Notes under the pieces: model-generated | Told to the model about the DNA's origin: nothing | The model's database searches: none | The model's input: the letters and a program-made list of their open reading frames with translations, nothing else | Translations under genes and position numbers: made by a program | Shown: positions 1 through 5,057 of the stretch, piece by piece | Position numbering within the stretch: position 1 is the first letter of the stretch | How the letters are laid out: the number at the start of each line of letters is the position of its first letter | DNA from: Balneolaceae bacterium | Lineage (GTDB): Bacteria > Bacteroidota > Rhodothermia > Balneolales > Balneolaceae | DNA length: 7,159 nt | Reading direction: 5' to 3' | Assembly (NCBI GenBank): GCA_021767245.1 | Contig: JAASTO010000137.1 | Location: forward strand, 1 to 7,159

Positions 1-489
1 CAGCGTTACGATTTTGATGAAAGCTTTATAAACCGCAAGGATTTTGACCTGAATGATCTGGTTAAGGAAGTTGAACATGCCTATCAACCCATAGCGCATA
101 AAAAAGGACTGGAACTGGATACGTCCCATACATTTTCTTGCAAGGTGAATGCTGATCCCGATAAAATAGAGCAGGTATTGGATAACCTGATCTCCAATGG
201 GATCAAATATACGCAGGCCGGTAAGGTAGAAGTGAGTTTTGAGAAGCAGGGTGAAGTGGTTGAAATATCAGTGAGAGATACAGGAACCGGAATTGGACGT
301 GAACACCTCGATCGCTTGTTTGACCGATTCTATCGTACAGATAAAGCCCGTTCACGGGATAAGGGAGGAACCGGCTTGGGACTTTCTGTAGTGAAAGGAA
401 TCTTAAATGCCCATCAAACCGATATAAAAGTGGAAAGTGAAGTAGGAAAAGGGAGTCGGTTTTACTTCAGTCTCCCCATCTTGAACTGA
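1..489 (+). CDS. Sensor histidine kinase, C-terminal HATPase_c domain (5' end outside window)
   Basis: The reading frame is open from base 1 to the TGA at 487-489, giving 162 visible residues, so the N-terminal sensor and the phospho-accepting His domain lie outside the window. What remains is a GHKL-type ATP-binding domain. It has an N box (visible residues about 62-71, DNLISNGIKYT), a G1 box (93-99, DTGTGIG), an F box (107-112, FDRFYR) and a G2 box (122-128, GGTGLGL), followed by the usual terminal strands ending FYFSLPILN. All ATP-lid elements are intact, so this end looks functional. The order N-G1-F-G2 and the close spacing to the C-terminus are those of a PhoR/EnvZ-like orthodox kinase without an attached receiver domain. 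The signal it senses cannot be told from here. Its 3' end overlaps the convergent aquaporin gene by 23 bp, leaving no room for a dedicated terminator between them. Confidence 0.95.
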   Translation, partial: QRYDFDESFINRKDFDLNDLVKEVEHAYQPIAHKKGLELDTSHTFSCKVNADPDKIEQVLDNLISNGIKYTQAGKVEVSFEKQGEVVEISVRDTGTGIGREHLDRLFDRFYRTDKARSRDKGGTGLGLSVVKGILNAHQTDIKVESEVGKGSRFYFSLPILN

Positions 490-1090
490 AATAAGAAGAT
501 GAGAAAGCCGCCAGGGCACCACCTGCAATGGGACTCAATACGTATAATACAGAATAGATGTAGGAGTCACCGCCTTTAACAAGATCAAACAAAGCGGTAC
601 CTGCTGAGAATGCCGGATTGAGTACACCTACCGACAAAGGAGACGCAGCCATGAGCATTCCCGTGAAGGTGAGCCCGATGATCAGCCCCATATACTGATT
701 TTTTCTGTGAAGATTAGACAAGGTTAAAGACAGCATAACACTTACAAAAATTGCTGTAAAGAAGACTTCAGAAAACACTTGCTCATATAAGTCCGTGTCA
801 ACCGGCGGTTCCAGGTAAAAAACACTGTTGGCAAAGGTATAGATCAGAGAAGAAGCAAAAAAGGCACCTATGACCTGACAAAACAGGTAGCCTGTTAACT
901 CAGCGAATGACAGCTTTCTCTTAAAGAAGAAAGCGATTGAAACAGCGGGATTGAAATGAGCACCTGAAGTTGGGTAACCAATGTAGATAAGGGCCATTAA
1001 GGTAAGCCCGACGGCAAGCGGATCTCCTGATATCCCAAAAACCATTACCAGAAAAAAAGTGCCAACCGCTTCGGTTACATATGCTTGCAT
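467..1090 (-). CDS. Aquaporin/MIP-family channel with an atypical selectivity filter
   Basis: Predicted inner-membrane channel of the major intrinsic protein family, 207 residues from the ATG at 1090-1088. A TTG two codons upstream (1096) is possible, but the ATG fits the first helix (MQAYVTEAVGTFFLV) well. Six hydrophobic segments are arranged in two halves, each with an NPA half-helix: HFNPAVS (Asn47) and VLNPAFS (Asn158). An Glu-containing TM1 start (TEAVGTFF) and the SGAHFNPAV loop are classic for the family. The odd feature is that the residue after the second NPA, Arg in nearly all aquaporins, is Phe161. By ungapped comparison with E. coli AqpZ recalled from memory, the other filter positions also change (Phe43 to Val, His174 to Leu, Thr183 to Gly). 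Water selectivity is therefore doubtful; a larger, apolar or gaseous solute is possible. It is a little shorter than AqpZ (231 residues). The gene is transcribed away from the small membrane-protein gene and converges on the kinase gene. Confidence 0.9.
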   Translation of the reverse strand: MQAYVTEAVGTFFLVMVFGISGDPLAVGLTLMALIYIGYPTSGAHFNPAVSIAFFFKRKLSFAELTGYLFCQVIGAFFASSLIYTFANSVFYLEPPVDTDLYEQVFSEVFFTAIFVSVMLSLTLSNLHRKNQYMGLIIGLTFTGMLMAASPLSVGVLNPAFSAGTALFDLVKGGDSYIYSVLYVLSPIAGGALAAFSSSYFSSRWGD

Positions 1091-1182
1091 ACCCAAATCG
1101 TTCGTGATGTTTATTTATTTAAAAAGTGTCCAACCTCGTTTCAGAAACTACCTGCAGCGCATAGAAATTGCAACAGTAGCTT

Positions 1183-1205
1183 AATGTTTTTTGTAAAAAG
1201 ACATT
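1183..1205. repeat. AT-rich hairpin in the divergent spacer
   Basis: AATGT at 1183-1187 and ACATT at 1201-1205 are complementary, and the T-run 1188-1192 faces the A-run 1195-1199, with G1200 bulged and a GT turn. A second small dyad, GTTTC-A-GAAAC, lies at 1138-1148 on the aquaporin side. Both sit in the 187-bp spacer between divergent genes and could be operator sites, but AT-rich spacers produce such pairs by chance. Nothing else, such as a small ORF or RNA gene, is apparent in the spacer. Confidence 0.3.
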
Positions 1206-1222
1206 TTAAGATTTCTAAATAA

Positions 1223-1257
1223 TTGACTTCATATAGGTTTAGAAAAAGTATATTTTT
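1223..1257 (+). promoter_or_regulatory. Candidate promoter for the small membrane-protein gene
   Basis: TTGACT at 1223-1228 is followed after 20 bp by TATATTTTT at 1249-1257. The spacing is long for a standard sigma-70 promoter but matches the Bacteroidota pattern I know (TTG near -33, TAnnTTTG near -7). It would start transcription around 1263-1265 and leave a leader of only about 15 nt before the ATG at 1278. No Shine-Dalgarno sequence is visible in that leader, which is usual in this group. Confidence 0.35.
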
Positions 1258-1277
1258 AAGCAAAGAATGATATTTAC

Positions 1278-1577
1278 ATGAATTATTTTAAAAAAATGAA
1301 ATCCCGCCTGGGAATTCAGAGCAATTGGCAGTTAGTTATTATTTTGGTCGTGTTTGCTCTGACCGGCATCAGTGCGCTTTATTCGAGACGATTTCTGTTT
1401 CCATTACTCGGTATTGAATCATCGGATCCATTTTGGTTTAAAACCTTGATCTGGGCTGTTACGATCTTTCCTATGTATAATATTTTTATCCTGATCTATG
1501 GAGCATTGTTTGGTCAATTTGACTTCTTTTGGGGAAGAATGAAGAAGATGTTTGAAAGAATGGTTCCGCATAAATAG
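1278..1577 (+). CDS. Small two-TM membrane protein, DUF6787-like
   Basis: A 99-residue protein with a basic N-terminus (FKKMKSRLGIQSNWQ), a first hydrophobic segment at about 18-36, a polar loop with SRRFLFPLLGIESSDPFW, a second hydrophobic segment at about 55-78, and a basic tail (FGQFDFFWGRMKKMFERM). The pattern 'K.R.GI.SNWQL.II..VFA.TG' plus 'LFGQF.FFW..EKKM..RM' is what I recall for the short Bacteroidota family now called DUF6787; I am moderately sure of that name. No function is established for it and no catalytic motif is visible. The charge distribution puts both termini on the cytoplasmic side. It is a single-gene unit: divergent from the aquaporin, convergent with the YjbR gene, and ending 13 bp before that gene's stop codon. 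Confidence 0.8.
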   Translation: MNYFKKMKSRLGIQSNWQLVIILVVFALTGISALYSRRFLFPLLGIESSDPFWFKTLIWAVTIFPMYNIFILIYGALFGQFDFFWGRMKKMFERMVPHK

Positions 1578-1587
1578 GACCATATCT

Positions 1588-1608
1588 GAATTAAGAAGAT
1601 TTTAATTC
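1588..1608. terminator. Weak hairpin between convergent genes, possible bidirectional terminator
   Basis: GAATTAA at 1588-1594 and TTAATTC at 1602-1608 form a perfect 7-bp stem with a 7-nt loop. It covers the stop codon of the YjbR gene and lies 11 nt past the stop of the plus-strand gene. The stem has one G-C pair and no clear U tract follows on either strand, so position is the main argument for terminator function. Confidence 0.3.
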
Positions 1609-1944
1609 TTCCCGGAGCCCTTTGGGAAGGTTTTGCACCACTAATTGATATGAGTGCAGTATGAGTTCAAAGATCAATTCATCGGATATGGAGCCATGTG
1701 TGTTAACCGTATTCCAATGCTTTTTATTCATGTGGTAGCCCGGTGTGATCTCTTCATAGGCAGACCTGAGTTCCAAAGCTCTCACAGGATCACATTTAAG
1801 GTTTATGCTCTCAAAGGAATCGACATCAGTCAATGCATACATCTTACCCATGACCTTAAACACCAGTGTGGATCCATCAAATGGAAAATCTTCGGTAGTT
1901 CCCGGAAGCTCCAGGCAGTAGTTATAAAAAGCTTCGATATGCAT
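1591..1944 (-). CDS. MmcQ/YjbR family protein
   Basis: A 117-residue cytoplasmic protein, full length for the YjbR family (about 115-120 residues), which adopts a CyaY-like fold and is often annotated as DNA-binding on thin evidence. Family hallmarks seen here are PFDGSTLVFKVMGKMYAL (residues 21-38), INLKCDP (47-53), the highly typical GYHMNKKHW (69-77), and the C-terminal ISDELIFELILHSYQLVV helix. The start is the ATG at 1944-1942, three bases after the stop codon of the secreted-protein gene upstream, so the two are very probably co-transcribed and translationally coupled. The molecular role is unknown; the tight linkage to a signal-peptide protein gives no obvious clue. No anomalies in length or motif are visible. 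Confidence 0.9.
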   Translation of the reverse strand: MHIEAFYNYCLELPGTTEDFPFDGSTLVFKVMGKMYALTDVDSFESINLKCDPVRALELRSAYEEITPGYHMNKKHWNTVNTHGSISDELIFELILHSYQLVVQNLPKGLREELKSS

Positions 1945-1947
1945 GGG

Positions 1948-2457
1948 TCAATTCACGGATTCATAATCTGACCGAAAATTCTCAGCGAGTCCGGCTGATT
2001 TTGCTGCAATAAAATTCATAAGGTCGGGAGCAACCACTCCAATAAAACTGTCAGACCAGGTAGAACCCATGGTTTGAATATCGTTATTGAGGGGCAACTT
2101 TACAGGCTGATAGAACTTGAGTTCCGCTGAAAATGGATGAATACCTCCCACATCATTCATGATATTAATATGGAGATGCAGCAGGGGAAACTGATCAGAG
2201 CGCTTGAGGGCTCCTTCCCCAATTATTCTAACCGGTAACGCTTGCAGTTTATTCACAATAAGCTGTCGCACACTGTCCACATCGAATGGAATAGAATTAA
2301 GGGTTAATGGCCGCTCAATATTGACAGACACCCCGAACTCCTGTATGCCATACAGAGAGTTTTGTTCGCGGAGTACCTCATTCTGAGCCACAGTTTGGGC
2401 ACTGAACAGTAAAAGGATGAATAACGTGAGCAGTAAAAATTGATATCTAATACCCAT
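1948..2457 (-). CDS. Secreted/periplasmic protein of unknown function
   Basis: 169 residues beginning with a convincing Sec signal peptide: a short basic n-region (MGIRYQ), a leucine-rich core (about 7-19) and a signal peptidase I-type site at TVA|QN after residue 24. There is no lipobox Cys, so it is not a lipoprotein. The mature part has a strand-turn-helix opening (GIQEFGVSVNIERP then FDVDSVRQLIVNKLQA), a strand LLHLHINIM, the motif GGIHPFSAELKFYQPVKL, a Thr-Trp pair (GSTWSDSFIGVV, about 132-142), and a terminal helix ending ENFRSDYESVN. It resembles small secreted proteins of unknown role with a conserved 'Y/F.....L.F.QPV.L......TW' core and a 'D.F..DY...N' tail, but I cannot name a family. 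The gene lies 24 bp after DUF423 and 3 bp before YjbR, in the middle of a likely operon. Confidence 0.85.
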   Translation of the reverse strand: MGIRYQFLLLTLFILLLFSAQTVAQNEVLREQNSLYGIQEFGVSVNIERPLTLNSIPFDVDSVRQLIVNKLQALPVRIIGEGALKRSDQFPLLHLHINIMNDVGGIHPFSAELKFYQPVKLPLNNDIQTMGSTWSDSFIGVVAPDLMNFIAAKSAGLAENFRSDYESVN

Positions 2458-2481
2458 GAGATAGCTCAGTGTTATTTGAAA

Positions 2482-2850
2482 TTATTTCAGCATTTTGACA
2501 CCCAGCAAAAGCCAACCGGCAATAAAAGCCACGCCACCGATCGGTGTAATAGCCCCCATCCATCCGATTCCGGTGAGGCATAAGGTGTACAGGCTGCCTG
2601 AAAAGATCAGGATTCCGGCTAAGATCAGTGATGCCGGCCAGGTGATGCTCACATCAAATTGTAAGCCGATCATGGCGATCAGAAATAACCCTAATGCATG
2701 CCAGGCATGATATTGAACAGCGGTTTGCCAGGTTTCAAGTCGTTCAGGTGATAACACATTTTTAAGGGCATGTGCTCCAAAAGCACCTGCAGCTACAGCT
2801 ATAGCCATTAAAATGGCCACAATGGCAATGATGATCTTGGGATTCGACAT
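2482..2850 (-). CDS. DUF423 family small membrane protein (YgdD/TMEM256-like)
   Basis: 122 residues, the usual length of DUF423 proteins, with four hydrophobic segments (about 5-24, 48-64, 70-91 and 99-120). Diagnostic motifs are GAFGAHALK (22-30) after TM1, LETWQTAVQYHAWHALGL (38-55), FSGSLYTL (83-90) and GAITPIGGVAFIAGW (99-113). The family is inner-membrane and uncharacterised in bacteria; no enzymatic residues are evident. The start is the ATG at 2850-2848. There is no Shine-Dalgarno sequence; instead the distal arm of a long inverted repeat ends 10 nt before the ATG. It probably heads the DUF423/secreted protein/YjbR transcript, with an 87-bp gap from the CDGSH gene upstream. Confidence 0.93.
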   Translation of the reverse strand: MSNPKIIIAIVAILMAIAVAAGAFGAHALKNVLSPERLETWQTAVQYHAWHALGLFLIAMIGLQFDVSITWPASLILAGILIFSGSLYTLCLTGIGWMGAITPIGGVAFIAGWLLLGVKMLK

Positions 2851-2860
2851 TTGGTTATAA

Positions 2861-2942
2861 GTTAATCGTTATTGGAAATTAGGTTTTAAATATGAATAAG
2901 TTAACAAATCCCCAATAACCATTACACCAATAAGCGATTAAC
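2861..2942. repeat. Long near-perfect inverted repeat spanning the CDGSH-DUF423 gap
   Basis: GTTAATCGTTATTGG at 2861-2875 is the reverse complement of 2927-2942 except for one extra base (G2934), giving 15 paired positions with a 51-nt loop. The right arm includes the stop codon of the CDGSH gene (2938-2940); the left arm ends 10 nt before the DUF423 ATG. The loop carries another CCAATAAC at 2912-2919 that can pair with 2868-2875, and ATAACCA at 2915-2921 can pair with TGGTTAT at 2852-2858. There are thus at least four related TTATTGG/GGTTAT half-sites. No U tract follows, so this is less like an intrinsic terminator than an operator or mRNA structure. Confidence 0.75.
2887..2915 (-). promoter_or_regulatory. 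Candidate promoter for DUF423 inside the inverted repeat
   Basis: On the minus strand TTGGGG (2915-2910) and TATTTA (2892-2887) are separated by 17 bp, a standard sigma-70 spacing with 3/6 and 4/6 consensus matches. It lies in the loop between the two arms of the 2861-2942 inverted repeat. Transcription would begin near 2880, just upstream of the left arm, putting that arm in the leader. The match is modest and an AT-rich gap could produce it by chance. Confidence 0.3.
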
Positions 2943-3597
2943 TACTTACAAATCCGATCTTTTTATGCGTCCCATCACAATATGGTTTGGTTTGTGAGCC
3001 GCCACACCTGCAAAAACTCATCTTCTTGCTGCATGTCTCCCTACCGGTATCATCACCCACCAGGTCATAGTTACCTTCAACCAGGAAAGGGGCATTTTCA
3101 TAAAGGGTTACTGATAACGCTCCGCCCTTGCCTTTAACGGGCTCGGTTCTCAATCTTTCCGGATCGTATGAGGTGTCTGCTTTAAAGCCGGCTTCGATAT
3201 GGGAATTATCGCACAATGGTTTATTCTGTGATCTACCGCACCGGCACATAGCTACCCGTGTATCTTTCAAGACTACATTGCCATCCAGGTCTTTGATCGC
3301 TACTTCACCGTGTATATAAAGCGGGCCATCCTCTTCAATTGTGATCACATTTTGTTTTGGAGGTTGTTCAGTTCGGTCTGAATGCTTTAATTCATAATGC
3401 AGTGCACCTGAGGGACATTTTTCAATAACCTGTATCAACTCACTAGTGCCTGCCAGTTCAGGTTTGATCCATGGCTTGCGGTCGGTATCAAATACTTTGG
3501 GTAAGCCACGCACGCATTCAGCGGCATGAATACATCGCTCCTTGTCCCATGTGACATTAATTTCATCAGTTTGGTAGCTCAGGATCGTTTCTTTCAT
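2938..3597 (-). CDS. Ferredoxin-like (Fer4_19) plus double CDGSH iron-sulfur protein
   Basis: 219 residues holding three predicted Fe-S sites. Residues 1-70 match the divergent mono-cluster ferredoxin domain (Fer4_19): C22-x2-A25-x2-C28, then C61-Pro in EKCPSGALHYEL. Only three cysteines are in the motif, Ala replacing the usual second Cys, which points to a 3Fe-4S or an incompletely ligated 4Fe-4S cluster. Two CDGSH zinc-finger-like domains follow, each with the C-x-C-...-C-x3-H ligand set of a 2Fe-2S cluster: C118, C120, C129, H133 and C196, C198, C207, H211. Each ends in a [KR]xGF-like segment (EAGF, KIGF). There is no signal peptide or TM helix, so it is cytoplasmic, probably in electron transfer or cluster/redox sensing; partners are unknown. 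The start is the ATG at 3597-3595 without a Shine-Dalgarno sequence. It lies 83 bp after the beta-CASP RNase gene, with a good promoter candidate in between. Confidence 0.93.
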   Translation of the reverse strand: MKETILSYQTDEINVTWDKERCIHAAECVRGLPKVFDTDRKPWIKPELAGTSELIQVIEKCPSGALHYELKHSDRTEQPPKQNVITIEEDGPLYIHGEVAIKDLDGNVVLKDTRVAMCRCGRSQNKPLCDNSHIEAGFKADTSYDPERLRTEPVKGKGGALSVTLYENAPFLVEGNYDLVGDDTGRETCSKKMSFCRCGGSQTKPYCDGTHKKIGFVSS

Positions 3598-3608
3598 GGC
3601 GGCTTGGG

Positions 3609-3658
3609 TTTGGTTTGGGGTAAGTCAGATTATACTTAAGTGATCGGTTCAAACCAAA
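3609..3658. repeat. Inverted repeat flanking the CDGSH promoter
   Basis: TTTGGTTTG at 3609-3617 and CAAACCAAA at 3650-3658 are perfect 9-nt inverted copies 32 nt apart. One arm overlaps the proposed -35 element and the other falls in the proposed 5' leader, so the pair brackets the -10 element and start site. This could be a two-site operator or a leader hairpin. Confidence 0.55.
3629..3657 (-). promoter_or_regulatory. Candidate sigma-70-type promoter for the CDGSH gene
   Basis: On the minus strand a perfect TATAAT (3634-3629) follows TTGGTT (3657-3652) with exactly 17 bp between. The start would be near 3622, giving a leader of about 25 nt before the ATG at 3597. It suggests that the CDGSH gene can be transcribed independently of the nuclease genes upstream. 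Confidence 0.5.
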
Positions 3659-3680
3659 AATGACCCAAAGTTATCCGTCA

Positions 3681-5057
3681 TCAAATCGTGAGATCCATGA
3701 TCTCATAGAGTTCAGGGATGTGGGCATCCCATCCGTAGGTGTCTTTTAGTTTAACCCGCATCATATCCAGACTTTGAGGTTCACCGTGAACAAGGAACAG
3801 GCGATCAGGTTTTCGATCGATGTTAGATACCCAATTCAAAAGTTCGCTTTGATCGGCATGAGCCGATAACCCTTCCAGCATATCTATGCGGGCATTAACC
3901 GGATAGTATTTTCCGTAAAATTTGATCTCCTCGGCTCCATCCAGTAATTGTCGCCCACGGGTGCCTTCAGCCTGAAAGCCGGCCAGAAGCACGGTGGTTT
4001 CCTCGCGGTTTATGTACTGCTGAAGGTAGGTGAGTACCCGGCCTCCGGTTACCATCCCACTTCCTGCAATAATGATCTTAGGCCTTTTATCGTCAATGAT
4101 TTGCCAGGTTTCCTTGTACGATTCCACAATGCGGATGCGGTCGGTCATGTCCCTGTAATCCCGCTCCGTCAATTTATGCCAATCAGGATATTTGATAAAG
4201 GTTGATAACGCCCGGGCTCCCATGGGGCTGTCCAAAATAACAGGGAGTGAATCCGGGATCTGATCTTTTTTATGAAGCTGCCAGATAAGGTACATCAACA
4301 ACTGAGCTCGTTCGACCGCAAAGCTTGGAATGATCAGGGTTCCACCGTTTTGAACGGTCTCATCGATTGTGGTTTTAAGCTTTGCCAGAGTGTCTTCTTC
4401 AATATGTTTGCGATCTCCATAGGTGGATTCCATGAAAAGAATGTCTGCCTGCTCAGGTTTTTGCGGATCATGCAGAAGAGGATCATTAGGCCGGCCCACA
4501 TCCCCTGAAAACACGAACCGTTTGCCGTAAAGGTCAAGCTCTATGTACGTTGCGCCAATAATGTGACCGTTATACCTGAATCGAACTCTGATATTCGAAT
4601 GGATCTCGATCCAGTCATCTTCAGGTTGTGATTGGAAACGGCTGATGGCATTTTCTGCATCCTCTGTGGTATAAAGCGGTTCTGCCGGTTGATGCTTTGT
4701 AAAGCCATCCCTATTGGCCCGTTCTGCATCCTCCTCCTGAATTTTAGCACTGTCTCTTAAAATGATATCCGCGATATCGAGTGTGGGTGCGGTTCCCCAT
4801 ATTCTACCATTAAATCCCATATTGACCAGCCTTGGTAAAAAACCGCTATGATCAAGATGACCATGAGTAAGCAAAACCAGATCAATGGAAGAGGCTTTGG
4901 CTGGAAGCTGCTGCCAGTTCAGTTCCCGTAATTTCTTCACTCCCTGAAACAAACCGCAATCGATCATGATCGTTTTATCATGTGTTTCAATAAGATATTT
5001 GGATCCGGTGACTGTTCCTGAAGCCCCCAGGAAATGAACTTTAATATTAGTACTCAT
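3681..5057 (-). CDS. Metallo-beta-lactamase/beta-CASP RNase (CPSF73/YSH1-like)
   Basis: 458 residues from the ATG at 5057-5055 (MSTNIKVHFLGASGTVTG). The frame stays open to 5186, but that extension lies inside the upstream nuclease gene and lacks family similarity. Metallo-beta-lactamase motifs: D33 (MIDCGLFQG), HGHLDH at 65-70 binding two zinc ions, H165 (NGHIIGA) and D186 (SGDVGR). Beta-CASP motifs follow: A at E210 (MESTYGDR), B at H400 (LSAHAD) and C at H424 (VHGEP), with a GSGMVTGGR loop at 332-340. Motif C being His marks the RNA-acting branch, and the RMMBL-type tail (about 390-445) is present. It is expected to be a cytoplasmic, zinc-dependent endo- or exoribonuclease in RNA processing or decay. 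It lacks the extra domains of RNase J and the KH domains of archaeal aCPSF1. Its start overlaps the stop of the ATP-cone nuclease by 11 bp, implying coupled translation. Confidence 0.95.
   Translation of the reverse strand: MSTNIKVHFLGASGTVTGSKYLIETHDKTIMIDCGLFQGVKKLRELNWQQLPAKASSIDLVLLTHGHLDHSGFLPRLVNMGFNGRIWGTAPTLDIADIILRDSAKIQEEDAERANRDGFTKHQPAEPLYTTEDAENAISRFQSQPEDDWIEIHSNIRVRFRYNGHIIGATYIELDLYGKRFVFSGDVGRPNDPLLHDPQKPEQADILFMESTYGDRKHIEEDTLAKLKTTIDETVQNGGTLIIPSFAVERAQLLMYLIWQLHKKDQIPDSLPVILDSPMGARALSTFIKYPDWHKLTERDYRDMTDRIRIVESYKETWQIIDDKRPKIIIAGSGMVTGGRVLTYLQQYINREETTVLLAGFQAEGTRGRQLLDGAEEIKFYGKYYPVNARIDMLEGLSAHADQSELLNWVSNIDRKPDRLFLVHGEPQSLDMMRVKLKDTYGWDAHIPELYEIMDLTI

Noticed and set aside
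1654..1971. 105-codon plus-strand frame opposite the YjbR gene
   Set aside because: It is antisense to a gene with strong family motifs and shows no recognisable domain.
2861..2942. CRISPR-like or insertion-sequence ends
   Set aside because: There are only short half-sites, no regular repeat-spacer pattern, no transposase and no target-site duplication.
4272..4750. Several 67-78 codon frames on both strands within the RNase gene
   Set aside because: They are shadows of a well-supported 458-residue gene and have no motif of their own.
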